Positions 27,568-38,174 are shown, numbered from the stretch's first letter. The stretch: 64,000 nucleotides of DNA from Prevotellaceae bacterium UBA4372 (GCA_002391275.1 DGSC01000058.1:3839-67838), one strand, 5' to 3'. The notes: a model not told the origin generated them from the letters alone. Numbers and translations: made by a program.

Positions 27568-30500
27568 ATGAAAAAACTTCTTCTCGGTGTGTTTGTTGCC
27601 GCTGTTTCGCAACTCTCAGCCTTCAGCCAAACTCAAAAAGAAGCTTGGCTAAACCCAGAAATTACACGTGTTGGAACTGAGGCTCCCCGAGCTTCATTTT
27701 TCGCCTTCGAGAACGTAGACCTGGCACAGAAGAATGAAAAGAAAGCCAGCAACCGCTACATGTCGCTCGAAGGGAAATGGCGTTTCCAGTTTGTGAAGGA
27801 CCACAATGCAGCTCCTTCAAACTTCTTTGCCACCAAATTCGACGACTCACAATGGGTCGATTTCCCAGTCCCGGGCCTGTTCGAGTTCGAAGGTTATGGC
27901 GACAAGATATACAAGAACGTCGGCTATTCGTGGGACACACAGTTCAACAGCAACCCTCCTTACGTTGAAGAGCGCAACAATTATACAGGCTCCTACCGCA
28001 AGAAAGTGACCATTCCAGCCTCTTGGAAAGGTCAGGACATCTATCTCCATGTAGGGTCTGCGACAAGTAATCTTGAGGTCTGGGTCAACGGCAAGCATGT
28101 TGGCTACAGCGAAGACTCCAAGATCGAAGCAGAGTTTAATCTCACCAAATACCTTGCCCCTGGGAAAGAGAACCTTATTGCCATGCGCGTCATGCGTTGG
28201 TGCGATGGTTCCTATCTCGAGGACCAGGACTTCTGGCGCTTCACGGGTATCGCCCGTGAGGTCTACCTCTACGCACGTCCTAAGGCACACATTCAGGATA
28301 TCTTCGTGCATCAGGATCTCGTGAACAACTATCGCGACGGCCAGCTTGAAGTGGAAGTCACCGCTCCCAATGCCAAGGGCTGCACGGTGGACTTCGCCCT
28401 TACCTCTCCCGAAGGCCGGGAGGCCGGCAGCGGACAGCTTACATTGAAGGCTCAGACTTCTAAATTCAGCTTGACTGTTCCTTCCGCAAAGGCTTGGAGC
28501 GCTGAGATTCCTGCCCTCTACAACCTTACAATTGTTTTGAAAAATAAGAAAGGTGATGTTCTTGAGGCTACTACTCAGAAGGTCGGTTTCCGCAACATTA
28601 AAATCGAAGGCGGACAGCTTCTTGTCAACGGCCAGCCTATCCTCATCAAGGGTGCCGACCGCCATGAGCTCGATCCTGACGGAGGTTATTTAGTCAGCGT
28701 AGAGCGTATGATTCAGGATATCCGCATCATGAAACAGCTGAACATGAATGCCGTCCGTACCTGCCACTATAGCGACGACCCGCGTTGGTACGACCTTTGC
28801 GACCAGTATGGCATATACGTCGTAGCAGAGACCAACATCGAAAGCCACGGCATGGGCTATGGCGACAAGACGCTTGCCAAGAACCCCATCTACCATAAGG
28901 CACACGTAGAGCGCAACCAGCATAATGTGCATGTGCAGAAGAACCACCCAAGCATCATCTTCTGGAGCCTCGGCAACGAAGCCGGCTATGGCAAAAACTT
29001 CGAGGACGCCTACGATGCCGTCAAAGCCATCGACACCTCTCGCCCCGTACAGTACGAGCAAGCCGGACAGAACGGCAAGACCGATATCTTCTGCCCCATG
29101 TACTACGGCTATGACAACTGTGAGAAATATGCCCAAGGCAAAAACCCACGCCCCCTCATCCAGTGTGAATATGCTCACGCCATGGGCAACTCCATGGGCG
29201 GCTTTGGCGAGTACTGGCGCCTCATTCGCAAATATCCTAAGTACCAAGGCGGCTTCATCTGGGACTTTGTCGACCAAGGCATTAGGGCCAAAAGCCGTGT
29301 CACCGGCAAGGAAATCATGGCTTACGGTGGCGACTTCGGCCGCTATCCGGCTACAGACCACAACTTCAACTGCAACGGTGTAATCGCCGCCGACCGCAGA
29401 CTCCACCCGCACGCCTACGAAGTGCAGTACCACTATCAGGACATCTGGGTTACCGTACCCGAAGGCAAGACGTTGCTCGATGGTGAAGTGGATGTCTACA
29501 ACGAGTACTTCTTCCGTGGCACCGATGACGTAGAAGCCGTAGCCATCATGCAGACATGGGATGGCGAAAAGATGCACGAAGAAAAGTACACAATCCCCTA
29601 CCCCATCAAACTGGCTCCTCAGCAACGACAGCATTTCACCATTCCTGCCGATGCCCTCTCGCAAATGAAGCAAGCAGCGGCCGGTAGCAAATGGGCTGCC
29701 GTAGCTGTTCAGTTCAGCCTCAAAGCCGACCGCGGCCTGCTCAAGAAAGGCGAAGTCATCGCAAAGGCTCAGTTTGAGCTTAAGCCCTATGCTTTCCCCA
29801 CTGCCGAGAATGTCATGACAGCTGCAACTCCTGCGCCTGTTGCAAAGGCCAAGAAGGGCGTTGCTGCAGAGCCCGCCGTGGTGAAGGACGAAGCAAAAGC
29901 CTGGCTGACACTCTCCGCTAACGGCACCAGCGTAACATGGAACAAGTGGACCGGCAACATCGATTACTTCGACGTCAATGGCAAAGCTGTACTCGAGGAC
30001 CGCAAGAGCGTGGAGCCCAGTTTCTGGCGTGCCCCCACAGACAATGACTTTGGCGCAGGAATGCAAAACAACTTTGCAGCATGGAAAAATCCCCGTTGGG
30101 AAAAGAAGAGCATGGAATACACCCAACTCGACAACCAAAGCGGACAAGTGGTAGTGAAGTATCACTGCGACAAGCTCGAGGCTGAACTCAATATGACTTA
30201 TGTTCTCACACCAAAAGGCGAACTAATAGTAACAGAAGCCCTTGATGCAGCCGATCACCCCAACTGGCAAATGTATGCCATGGGCATGACTTGGCGCCTG
30301 AATAAGGCATACGACGAAGTATGCTACATCGGCCGCGGCCCTGTTGAGAACTACTGCGACCGCAAGGACAATGCCTTTGTGGGTTACTACACCGACAAGG
30401 TGAGCAACGAATATTGGAATGGCTACGTCAGGCCTCAGGAGAGCGGTAACCACTGCGACGTCATAGCTTGGAAAATGAAAGCACAAGGTAAGCCCGGCAT

Positions 30501-30753
30501 CACCTTCCTGGCTACAGGCCCGATGGAGGCATCTGCGCTTAACTACGAGATTGACGACCTCGACGACGGACCCCGCAAGGATGCTCACCAGAGCCACAGC
30601 GGCGACCTCGTTGCCCGCGACTACACCGTGCTTCAGTTGCGTGCCTTCCAGATGGGTCTCGGATGTGTCAACAGCTGGGGCGCATGGCCACAAAAGCAAT
30701 TCGTGCCTAAGTACAAAGACCATACATTCACGTATATCGTTCGACCGGAATGA
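27568..30753 (+). CDS. GH2 beta-galactosidase, secreted
   Basis: A 1061-residue LacZ-type enzyme. The ATG at 27568 is downstream of the promoter and gives a signal peptide (MKKLLLGVFVAAVSQLSAFS); earlier in-frame codons overlap the promoter. Domain order: sugar-binding (about 70-230), Ig-like, TIM barrel with acid/base Glu471 in SLGNEAGYG and nucleophile Glu534 in QCEYAHAMGNS, then a beta domain and the LacZ small-chain-like C-terminal domain. An Ala/Lys/Pro-rich stretch (about 752-781) interrupts the linker before the last domain. It should release terminal beta-galactose in the periplasm. The stop overlaps the next start by 4 bases. Confidence 0.95.
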   Translation: MKKLLLGVFVAAVSQLSAFSQTQKEAWLNPEITRVGTEAPRASFFAFENVDLAQKNEKKASNRYMSLEGKWRFQFVKDHNAAPSNFFATKFDDSQWVDFPVPGLFEFEGYGDKIYKNVGYSWDTQFNSNPPYVEERNNYTGSYRKKVTIPASWKGQDIYLHVGSATSNLEVWVNGKHVGYSEDSKIEAEFNLTKYLAPGKENLIAMRVMRWCDGSYLEDQDFWRFTGIAREVYLYARPKAHIQDIFVHQDLVNNYRDGQLEVEVTAPNAKGCTVDFALTSPEGREAGSGQLTLKAQTSKFSLTVPSAKAWSAEIPALYNLTIVLKNKKGDVLEATTQKVGFRNIKIEGGQLLVNGQPILIKGADRHELDPDGGYLVSVERMIQDIRIMKQLNMNAVRTCHYSDDPRWYDLCDQYGIYVVAETNIESHGMGYGDKTLAKNPIYHKAHVERNQHNVHVQKNHPSIIFWSLGNEAGYGKNFEDAYDAVKAIDTSRPVQYEQAGQNGKTDIFCPMYYGYDNCEKYAQGKNPRPLIQCEYAHAMGNSMGGFGEYWRLIRKYPKYQGGFIWDFVDQGIRAKSRVTGKEIMAYGGDFGRYPATDHNFNCNGVIAADRRLHPHAYEVQYHYQDIWVTVPEGKTLLDGEVDVYNEYFFRGTDDVEAVAIMQTWDGEKMHEEKYTIPYPIKLAPQQRQHFTIPADALSQMKQAAAGSKWAAVAVQFSLKADRGLLKKGEVIAKAQFELKPYAFPTAENVMTAATPAPVAKAKKGVAAEPAVVKDEAKAWLTLSANGTSVTWNKWTGNIDYFDVNGKAVLEDRKSVEPSFWRAPTDNDFGAGMQNNFAAWKNPRWEKKSMEYTQLDNQSGQVVVKYHCDKLEAELNMTYVLTPKGELIVTEALDAADHPNWQMYAMGMTWRLNKAYDEVCYIGRGPVENYCDRKDNAFVGYYTDKVSNEYWNGYVRPQESGNHCDVIAWKMKAQGKPGITFLATGPMEASALNYEIDDLDDGPRKDAHQSHSGDLVARDYTVLQLRAFQMGLGCVNSWGAWPQKQFVPKYKDHTFTYIVRPE

Positions 30754-32768
30754 AACATACTCAATCAAAGCAGGCTACTCCCCATGTTCGTTCTTTCTTG
30801 GAGCGGACATGGGGTTGGGCTTTAGTCATACCTGCACTCTTAGCCCTCATGGGCTTCTTCCTCTGCAACAGAGAATATGAGATGCTCTTGCGCGCACAAG
30901 AGCTCAACCTATGGCTTCCTACAGGCCATTTCTGGGACACGATGATGCAATATCCCGGAGGAGCTGTAAAATGGCTGGCAACCTATCTCACCCAGTTTTT
31001 CTACTATCCTGCCTTGGGCGTGAGTTTGCTGTGCCTCTTGTGGTTTCTCATCTGCGTTTTGACAGCATGGTCATACAGGCTCAAAGGACCGTGGGTGGCC
31101 CTCACTATGCTCGTGCCGCTTGCGCTGTTGGCCTGCATCTCACAAACGGGCTACTGGATATACTACCAAAAGCTGCCTGGTCACTTTTTTGTCCCGACAA
31201 TAGGTGTACTCTTTGCCTTACTTTGTCTTGTTGTTCAATGCCTTATCAGCAGGTTCTTGCCAAAAAAGGCTGCCAAATGGACAAGATTGTTGTGGTTGAC
31301 AATTGTGTGTGTGGCAGGATATCCTTTCTTCGGAGCATGGGCTCTGGGCGCTACAGGGCTATTGGCTATATCGCCCATATTGCATGAAAAGGTCTCTTCT
31401 GACGAAAAAAAGACCGACACCGAGGAGCACACATGGAAACGCTGGTTGTTGCCTTCTTCGCAAGATGAGGGAATGGCCGTTCGCTTAGGGCTTGCCATAT
31501 TACTGATTGCTGCTGTCCCACAGATATATTATCAGCAGTTGTTTGCAATGACTAAGCGTGGGCTAATCTATTTAGCCGCCATGCCTTCTTTCTGCTATAG
31601 CAATGAATCATTCCCTTCGTACCACCTCCCCTACTACGCCATCATCGCTGCATTCATTGTATTGGCTCTCACAAGCTTGTTTAGCACATCTTTCCTGAAA
31701 CTGCGGAAGGTATGGCTTAGCGCATTGCTGACCGTTTGCCTGTTGGCCGTTGCCATCGTCGGCGTGAAAGCTGTGTGGTACCACGACGTCAACTTCCAAA
31801 AAGAACTGGCCATGAACCGGGCCATCGAAGAGCTCGATTGGGAACGTGTGCTGACCATTGCCCGACAACCAAGCGACGTCAAGCCCACAAGGCAAATGGT
31901 CATGTACAAGAACCTTGCCATTTTCAGGCTCGGACGTGCTGGCGATGAGATGTTTTTCTACCCCGAAGGATCCACGGAACAGAATGCACCGTGGAAAGTG
32001 CGCATGACGCAGATTGGCGCAAAGCTAATCTACTATCACTATGGAAAAGAGAATTTCTGCTATCGCTGGTGCATGGAAGACGGCGTAGAATTTGGATGGA
32101 AAGTGGAACATCTGAAATTCATGGCTCGAAACAGCCTCTTGAACAAGGAATGGACCGTAGCGCGTAAATACCTCGATCTGCTCAAAAAAACAACATTTCA
32201 TAAGCCGTGGGCCGAACGTTACGAGAAATATCTCTCTACGCCCGAAGCCTTTGACTTAGAAAAATTGGAAGCATCCGTGAAAAACGGCAAGCCATTGATG
32301 GATGACGAAGGAATGAAAGAGTTCGCCCCTATCATGCACCTGATGACTTATCCCGACCGCCTCGACGGAGACAATTCACTCGTCGAAATGTATCTGATTC
32401 AGACTTTTGGCAAAGGCAACGGCGATGACCCGTTGTTCCAGGAAATGACCTTGATCGGATCATTATACATGAAAGATATTTCTCTTTTTTGGCCACGCTT
32501 CATGAAGTACGCCACATTGCACACCCAAGAACACATGCCGCGCCATTATCAGGAAGCTGCATACCTCTACGGACATTTAGAAAACAATGTGGATATCAGC
32601 AAGATGCCGTTCGACCAAGAGGTGCACGACAGCTACGAACGTTTCATGAAGTTCAATGAACAATGCGGTCCTATGAGCGAAGAACAAAAAGCCATCGCAT
32701 TCTTCCCGCAGTTTGGCAACACATTCTACTATTTCTACTTCCTTGTGCGAAACCAAAAGACCAACTAA
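30750..32768 (+). CDS. DUF6057-type polytopic membrane protein
   Basis: A 672-residue protein. The first about 360 residues hold roughly eight or nine hydrophobic helices (for example WALVIPALLALMGFFLC, ALGVSLLCLLWFLICVL, LGLAILLIAAVP). The remaining half is soluble and helical (NRAIEELDWERVLTIARQP, NKEWTVARKYLDLLKK), similar to TPR-like repeats. The layout matches the Bacteroidetes DUF6057 family. Function unknown. The start overlaps the beta-galactosidase stop by 4 bases and the next gene follows after 20 bases. Confidence 0.78.
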   Translation: MKHTQSKQATPHVRSFLERTWGWALVIPALLALMGFFLCNREYEMLLRAQELNLWLPTGHFWDTMMQYPGGAVKWLATYLTQFFYYPALGVSLLCLLWFLICVLTAWSYRLKGPWVALTMLVPLALLACISQTGYWIYYQKLPGHFFVPTIGVLFALLCLVVQCLISRFLPKKAAKWTRLLWLTIVCVAGYPFFGAWALGATGLLAISPILHEKVSSDEKKTDTEEHTWKRWLLPSSQDEGMAVRLGLAILLIAAVPQIYYQQLFAMTKRGLIYLAAMPSFCYSNESFPSYHLPYYAIIAAFIVLALTSLFSTSFLKLRKVWLSALLTVCLLAVAIVGVKAVWYHDVNFQKELAMNRAIEELDWERVLTIARQPSDVKPTRQMVMYKNLAIFRLGRAGDEMFFYPEGSTEQNAPWKVRMTQIGAKLIYYHYGKENFCYRWCMEDGVEFGWKVEHLKFMARNSLLNKEWTVARKYLDLLKKTTFHKPWAERYEKYLSTPEAFDLEKLEASVKNGKPLMDDEGMKEFAPIMHLMTYPDRLDGDNSLVEMYLIQTFGKGNGDDPLFQEMTLIGSLYMKDISLFWPRFMKYATLHTQEHMPRHYQEAAYLYGHLENNVDISKMPFDQEVHDSYERFMKFNEQCGPMSEEQKAIAFFPQFGNTFYYFYFLVRNQKTN

Positions 32769-32788
32769 CACACGACGACTCCAAGATT

Positions 32789-34477
32789 ATGATCAATTCA
32801 AGAATAATCTCATCGATAAAGGCCCTGTGTCTCGTTATTTCTGTTGCGATTCTATCGCAACTCATCCTCGCTTGCACAGCCAAAGTGCCCTCAACATTCA
32901 CCGAGGACAAAGACACTCCCACCATCTACCCCGACTACATCGGCGTAACCGTACCCATCAACATTGCCCCGCTCCACTTCCATATCGACCATGACAGCAC
33001 GGCCACCGACTTCGTCACTCGCTTCACGGCCGGCGGTAAAGAATGGGTAGTTGCAGGGGAAAACGTACGCCCAGGGCTTAAGAAATGGCACAAAATGATT
33101 GATGCTGCTCTCGCAGCAAATGGCGACATAAATGTTGACGTCTTTGTAAAGGCCAACAATGCATGGCTCAAGCATAAGACTTTCAACATCACTGTCTCTA
33201 ACGACAGCATTGATCCATACATCTCCTATCGCCTCATTTCGCCATCGTATGTGACTTACGAAGATCTCACACTAAACCAACGTTGCCTCGAGACGTTCGA
33301 AGAGAGCCTGATCTATGGCAATATGATTAACTCCGACGAAGAAAATGGACAATGTATTAATTGTCATCATGCACAATGGTATAATCCAGAACGCATTCAG
33401 TTCCATGTTCGTCAACATCTCGGAGGTACAGTAATAGCTTATGACGGCAAAATCCAGAAAATTGACCTCAAGACAGACTCCACCATCTCTGCAGGAGTCT
33501 ATCCTTCCTGGCATCCACGCAAACCATGGATTGTATACTCCACAAACAATACAGGACAAAGCTTCCATACACGGGATGTACAAAAGATTGAGGTTCAAGA
33601 CACAAAATCCAACCTCATCTTCTACGACCTCGAGAACAACACCGTCACTCCTATCACTCGCGACAGCACAGATCTCGACTGCTTCCCTTTCTGGAGTCCT
33701 GATGGTAAATATATTTACTATGTAAGTGCACACTGGGAGAAAATTGACACCTTGGTAGGATTGGATTTTGAGCTCATCAAGAATTACAAATCACTCCAAT
33801 ACAACCTCTATAGAAAAGCCTTCAATGAGAAGACTTTAACATTCGGTCCTCGCGAGCTCGTCTATAATGCCGTTGCCCGAAACCGAAGTGTAACGCTGCC
33901 GCGTATCTCTCCAGACGGCCGATGGCTCATGTTCACACAAGGCCAATTCGGTGTATTCCATATTTGGCATAACGATGCTGATCTGTTTCTTATGGACTTA
34001 AATAAACAAGTCCCTGTACCTGAACCAACGGCATTTAACATTGTCACTCCGGAGAATTTACCTGAGGAACTTTTACCCACTATGGCCAACAACATTGAAC
34101 GCGAAGCTATTGCCGACAGCCTTCGGGAAGCGGCAGGATCACAATATCCTCTTCCCGATAACATTCGCTGTATTGATGAACTTAATTCGCATGACGTAGA
34201 AAGTTACCACTCGTGGTCAAGCAATGGCTGCTGGGTCATCTTTTCATCGCGACGCGATGATGGCAACTTCACACGCCCCTTTATTGCACATTTCGACGGT
34301 AAAGGTCATTTTTCTAAACCTTTCGAATTGCCTCAAGACAATCCTCAGTTCCATCGCCAATTCATGCGCAGCTACAACATACCAGAGTTCCTTGCTGGCC
34401 CCGTCACCATCCGACCTCAAGAATTTGCAGCTATCATAAAAAAGGACGCCACTAAAGCCAAACTTAATATAAAATAA
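32789..34477 (+). CDS. TolB-like (PD40) lipoprotein with a single CxxCH motif
   Basis: The ATG at 32789 gives a 562-residue lipoprotein (lipobox LILAC, then TAKVP); a longer reading would overlap the upstream gene. The C-terminal part is a WD/PD40-type beta-propeller (AGVYPSWHPRKPWIVYSTN, CFPFWSPDGKYIYYVS, LPRISPDGRWLMFT). Before it is QCINCHH with Cys189, Cys192 and His193, which I recall as conserved in this Bacteroidetes family (usually CxNCH). It could bind haem or a metal, but no cytochrome maturation gene is nearby. It usually follows a DUF6057 gene, as here. Role unknown. Confidence 0.78.
   Translation: MINSRIISSIKALCLVISVAILSQLILACTAKVPSTFTEDKDTPTIYPDYIGVTVPINIAPLHFHIDHDSTATDFVTRFTAGGKEWVVAGENVRPGLKKWHKMIDAALAANGDINVDVFVKANNAWLKHKTFNITVSNDSIDPYISYRLISPSYVTYEDLTLNQRCLETFEESLIYGNMINSDEENGQCINCHHAQWYNPERIQFHVRQHLGGTVIAYDGKIQKIDLKTDSTISAGVYPSWHPRKPWIVYSTNNTGQSFHTRDVQKIEVQDTKSNLIFYDLENNTVTPITRDSTDLDCFPFWSPDGKYIYYVSAHWEKIDTLVGLDFELIKNYKSLQYNLYRKAFNEKTLTFGPRELVYNAVARNRSVTLPRISPDGRWLMFTQGQFGVFHIWHNDADLFLMDLNKQVPVPEPTAFNIVTPENLPEELLPTMANNIEREAIADSLREAAGSQYPLPDNIRCIDELNSHDVESYHSWSSNGCWVIFSSRRDDGNFTRPFIAHFDGKGHFSKPFELPQDNPQFHRQFMRSYNIPEFLAGPVTIRPQEFAAIIKKDATKAKLNIK
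32844..32860. repeat. Hairpin-forming 17-base sequence in signal-peptide codons (copy 1)
   Basis: TTGCGA-TTCTA-TCGCAA. Copies at 34587-34603 (TTGCGA-CTCTG-TCGCAA) and 38227-38241 (15 bases, stem reduced) lie at the same place, the hydrophobic core of the signal peptide, in three successive secreted-protein genes. A weaker relative is at 27604-27620 in lacZ. Confidence 0.6.
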
Positions 34478-34558
34478 AGTTCAATTGCACAGATAACTCA
34501 AAGAGAGTGTTAAGGAAGCGGCAATAGTTTCATTTATTAATTCTCTTGATTACTACTC

Positions 34559-36889
34559 ATGAATAATCCCATTAAAGTCCTGTTTGTTGCGACTCTGTCG
34601 CAACTCACCCTGTCATCTCCCGCTCTCTATGCCCAAGGCACATTGGAAGACTACAACCGCGCCTACTCGCTTTCGCGCACCTTCAACTGGACAAAAGTAA
34701 AGAATCATGTCGACGATGCCCGATGGCTGCCAAATGGCCAGTTCCAGTACCATCTCACCGATGGTGCTCATGGTGCTTGGCATTTCGGCCAAATAAATGC
34801 CGACGGCACCATTACCCTCGCCGACTCCACCTCTGCCTCTCCCATCACACCTCCATCCAACGAAAGTGCGTGGCGATTTAATCGCCGCGACAATCGCAAC
34901 CAACGCACCCGCTTCATTGCCAACCCGTCAAAGCGCCGCCAAGAACGTCATTGGATGGAAACGGATGACGAGCGCGGGGCTGACCCCATCCTCTCTCCTG
35001 ACTCATCACTCGTTGCCTTCATCCGCAACGACAACGTCTACGTAGCCAACCCTGATGGCAGCAACGCACGTGCCCTCAGCACCGAAGGAACCATCAGCCA
35101 TTATTTCAGCAGTTATATCCAATGGAGCCCTGATAGCCGTTATGTCGCCGTTAATCGCATCCGCCCCATTGACAAACGCTATGTTTACTATGTCGAGTCC
35201 TCCCCAGCCGACCAGCTTCAGCCCATCCTCCATAAGCAAGAATATGCAAAACCAGGTGATGAACTTGCTCAGAAGACACCATACATCTTCGAGGTAGCCA
35301 CAGGCCATGCCGTCACTCCCGCACCTGACCTCATAACCAACCAATACGCCCTTGATGGTCCCCAATGGTGTGATGACTCCCACGCCATTCGTTTCGAGTA
35401 CAACCAACGGGGTCACCATCTCTACCGCGTCTACGAAATGAACGTCGAAGGACAAGTTCGTACTCTCATTCAAGAGAAAGAAGAGAAATACGTCCGCTAC
35501 TCCAACAATTTCCGTCGCAACCTCCAGGGCGACAGCCTCATCCTTTGGCTCTCCGAACGCGACGGTTACCCTCACCTTTATCTCTTCAACACTACAACTT
35601 TCCACAAAAGCAAAAACAAGAAATCCTCCTCTAAGGCCAGCCAATCCTCCTCACGTTGGGCGGGCGGCGTATTCACTCCCTCTTCCGTCGAATGTCCCTT
35701 CAAGCAGCTCACTTCAGGTAATTGGTGTGTTCGTCGCGTCATCCATATCGACGAGGACCGGGGCCTTCTTTATTTCACGGCAAACGGTCGCAATCCTAAC
35801 GAGGACCCTTACCATATTCATTACTACCGCATAGGTCTTGATGGCAAAAACCTCGTTGACCTCACCCCCGAACAGGGCAACCACAACGCCCGCTTCAACA
35901 GCGACTATTCTGCCCTCATCGACACCTATTCCACCCAAGACACTCCACCTGTCACCAAAGTCAGAGTGCTTGGCGATTTCATCGCCGAGAAGAACCCCGC
36001 TAACCAATCCTCTAAACAGCAAAAAGCGCTCGGCGATTTTATCACCGAAGCCACCCTCGCCACAGCTGACATCACCGACCTCCTCGCAGCAGGCTGGAGC
36101 ACGCCTGAGATATTCGTAGCTCCCGGCCGAGATGGTCAGACCTCTTTGTGGGGCATCATCCAACGTCCCACTCACTTCGATCCCACAAAGAAATACCCCG
36201 TCATCGAGTATATCTACGCAGGACCTGGCGACAGCTACACCCCAAAGTCCTTCCAACCCTTTAACTACTACACCACGGCACTTGCCGAACTCGGATTTAT
36301 CGTTGTCCAACTCGACGCAATGGGCACCAGCAATCGAGGTAAGAAGTTCGAAGAAGTATGCTACAAGAACCTCAAGGATGCGGGATTCCCCGACCGCATA
36401 GCATGGATCAAAGCTGCTGCCGCTAAATATCCCTACATGGACATAGACCACGTCGGTATCTACGGTTGCTCGGCAGGCGGTCAGGAAAGTACAGCGGCCG
36501 TTCTCTTCCATGGCGACTTCTACAAAGCCGCCTATAGCGCATGCGGCTGTCATGACAACCGCATGGACAAAATATGGTGGAACGAGCAATGGATGTCCTA
36601 CCCCATCGACTCATCCTACGTCGAATGTTCCAACGTCGAGAACGCCTACCGTCTCGAACGCCCGCTAATGCTCGTCGTCGGTGAGCTCGATGACAATGTC
36701 GACCCTGCCAGCACCATGCAAGTTGCCAACGCACTTATCAAAGCCAACAAGCCTTTCGAACTCGTTGTCATACCCGGTGCCCATCACACCGTAGGTGAAG
36801 CTTATGGCGAGCACAAGCGCTACGATTTCTTCGTCAAGCATCTCCTTGGTGTAGAACCTCCTGCCTGGTCTTCCGTAAAAACCCATTAA
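34559..36889 (+). CDS. S9B dipeptidyl peptidase IV-type serine peptidase
   Basis: A 776-residue exported peptidase (signal peptide to about ALYA, 24). An N-terminal DPP4-type beta-propeller (ILSPDSSLVAFIRNDNVYV, WSPDSRYVAVNR) is followed by an alpha/beta-hydrolase domain with YGCSAGG (nucleophile Ser638), Asp712 in GELDDNVDP and His743 in PGAHHTVG. It would remove N-terminal dipeptides from periplasmic peptides. Two oddities: a Lys/Ser-rich insert at about 350-375, and a near-duplicated LGDFI[AT]E segment at about 470-505 (bases 35967-36050). It lies 81 bases after the TolB-like gene. Confidence 0.92.
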   Translation: MNNPIKVLFVATLSQLTLSSPALYAQGTLEDYNRAYSLSRTFNWTKVKNHVDDARWLPNGQFQYHLTDGAHGAWHFGQINADGTITLADSTSASPITPPSNESAWRFNRRDNRNQRTRFIANPSKRRQERHWMETDDERGADPILSPDSSLVAFIRNDNVYVANPDGSNARALSTEGTISHYFSSYIQWSPDSRYVAVNRIRPIDKRYVYYVESSPADQLQPILHKQEYAKPGDELAQKTPYIFEVATGHAVTPAPDLITNQYALDGPQWCDDSHAIRFEYNQRGHHLYRVYEMNVEGQVRTLIQEKEEKYVRYSNNFRRNLQGDSLILWLSERDGYPHLYLFNTTTFHKSKNKKSSSKASQSSSRWAGGVFTPSSVECPFKQLTSGNWCVRRVIHIDEDRGLLYFTANGRNPNEDPYHIHYYRIGLDGKNLVDLTPEQGNHNARFNSDYSALIDTYSTQDTPPVTKVRVLGDFIAEKNPANQSSKQQKALGDFITEATLATADITDLLAAGWSTPEIFVAPGRDGQTSLWGIIQRPTHFDPTKKYPVIEYIYAGPGDSYTPKSFQPFNYYTTALAELGFIVVQLDAMGTSNRGKKFEEVCYKNLKDAGFPDRIAWIKAAAAKYPYMDIDHVGIYGCSAGGQESTAAVLFHGDFYKAAYSACGCHDNRMDKIWWNEQWMSYPIDSSYVECSNVENAYRLERPLMLVVGELDDNVDPASTMQVANALIKANKPFELVVIPGAHHTVGEAYGEHKRYDFFVKHLLGVEPPAWSSVKTH
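34587..34603. repeat. Hairpin-forming 17-base sequence in signal-peptide codons (copy 2)
   Basis: TTGCGA-CTCTG-TCGCAA, a perfect 6-bp stem with a 5-base loop, encoding part of VATLSQL. See copy 1 at 32844 and copy 3 at 38227. Confidence 0.6.
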
Positions 36890-36932
36890 TCTGTTACCTT
36901 TTCCACAAAGCCCGTGGATTAGCAACCGAAAT

Positions 36933-38174
36933 ATGACATCCCTTTTATCCAATCAGCAACTTACACTCTGGCACGACCTCCTCACTGCCGCTCACCACAT
37001 CATCATCACCTGCCACCGAGGCCCCGACGGCGATGCCATCGGCTCCACTACCGCCATCGCCTCATGGCTACGACGCCGCTATTCCTCGGCCGACATCCAC
37101 ATCATAGCTCCCAATATCTTCCCCGATTTCCTCAAGTGGATTCCCGGGGCGGACGAAATCCTCATCTATGATGGTCACGAAGCCGAGGTACGTCCCATCG
37201 TGGAGGCAGCCGACCTTATCATTTTGTGCGACCATGGCGAGCTCAAGCGCATGAGCACCCTTGGCGACATCATCCGTCCCGTCTTACCCATCGGAGGCGG
37301 TAAAGACGGTGCCGTCCGCTGTATCATGATCGATCACCACCTCGACCCTGAACCTGGCATTGCCGACCTCGTCATCTCTCACCCCGAGCTCTCTTCAACC
37401 TGCGAAGTCATCCTCCGTGTCATCCTTGACCTCGAGCCAACCTCGCTGCCCACGCTAACCATCAACCCGTCCCCCCTCGCCTCTTCGGCCTCTTCTACCC
37501 TTTCCCCGTCCCCCCCAGCCTCCTCCTCCCCTTCCTCTGCCACTTCACCGTCCCCCTCTGCTCTCTCCTCCCATCCCAGTCGGATGGACGGCGTATTAGC
37601 CGAAGACTCTCCCCTCCCCCTCCTTACCCACGACGAAGCCGTCTCTCTCTACACGGGCATGATGACCGACACTGGAGCCTTCACCTACGCCAGTTCCCGC
37701 CCTGAGATTTACGAACTCATCAGCCTCCTCCTCCGCTTTGACATCGACAAAGACAAGATATACCGCAACATCTTCTATACCTATAGCCCCAACCGCATGA
37801 AACTCATGGGCTATATGCTTTACGTAAAACTCGATGTCTGGAAGAAAGCTCACACTGCCATCATGACACTCACCAACGCCGAACGACGCCGCTTCGGCAT
37901 CCTCAATGGCGATACCGAAGGCCTTGTGAACCTACCACTCCAGATTCTTGGCATCAAACTCTCTGTCTTCCTTCGCGAAGACACCGAACACCCCTGTATC
38001 CGTGTCTCGCTCCGTTCCGTTGACGACTTTCCATGCAACGAGATGGCGGCCGAATTCTTCGGCGGCGGAGGCCACAAAAACGCAGCCGGCGGCGAAGTAT
38101 GGGGCACTATGGACGAAGCCATCGTCCTCGTCAAGAAAGCCGTCCAGAAATACATGCCCCTCCTCAAAGTTTAA
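36933..38174 (+). CDS. DHH-family phosphoesterase (NrnA-type) with low-complexity insert
   Basis: A 413-residue cytoplasmic enzyme of the NrnA type, which degrades short RNA oligomers and dephosphorylates pAp. Motifs: HRGPDGDAIGS (about 28-38), LCDHGE, MIDHHLDPEPG, MMTDTGAF and the DHHA1 motif GGGHKNAAGG. Family members are about 320-345 residues; the excess is a Ser/Pro-rich insert at about 178-229 (bases 37463-37620), encoded by an almost pure C/T tract, between the DHH motifs and the TGAF motif. The insert probably forms a flexible loop. The gene starts 43 bases after the peptidase and ends 18 bases before the GH105 gene. Confidence 0.9.
   Translation: MTSLLSNQQLTLWHDLLTAAHHIIITCHRGPDGDAIGSTTAIASWLRRRYSSADIHIIAPNIFPDFLKWIPGADEILIYDGHEAEVRPIVEAADLIILCDHGELKRMSTLGDIIRPVLPIGGGKDGAVRCIMIDHHLDPEPGIADLVISHPELSSTCEVILRVILDLEPTSLPTLTINPSPLASSASSTLSPSPPASSSPSSATSPSPSALSSHPSRMDGVLAEDSPLPLLTHDEAVSLYTGMMTDTGAFTYASSRPEIYELISLLLRFDIDKDKIYRNIFYTYSPNRMKLMGYMLYVKLDVWKKAHTAIMTLTNAERRRFGILNGDTEGLVNLPLQILGIKLSVFLREDTEHPCIRVSLRSVDDFPCNEMAAEFFGGGGHKNAAGGEVWGTMDEAIVLVKKAVQKYMPLLKV

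Noticed and set aside
28690..30165. 491-codon minus-strand frame inside the beta-galactosidase gene
   Set aside because: The GH2 enzyme with both catalytic glutamates is clear on the plus strand; the antisense frame arises from codon bias.
32789..34477. Cytochrome c
   Set aside because: One CxxCH in a beta-propeller lipoprotein, with no axial-ligand pattern or maturation genes nearby, is not enough for a cytochrome call.
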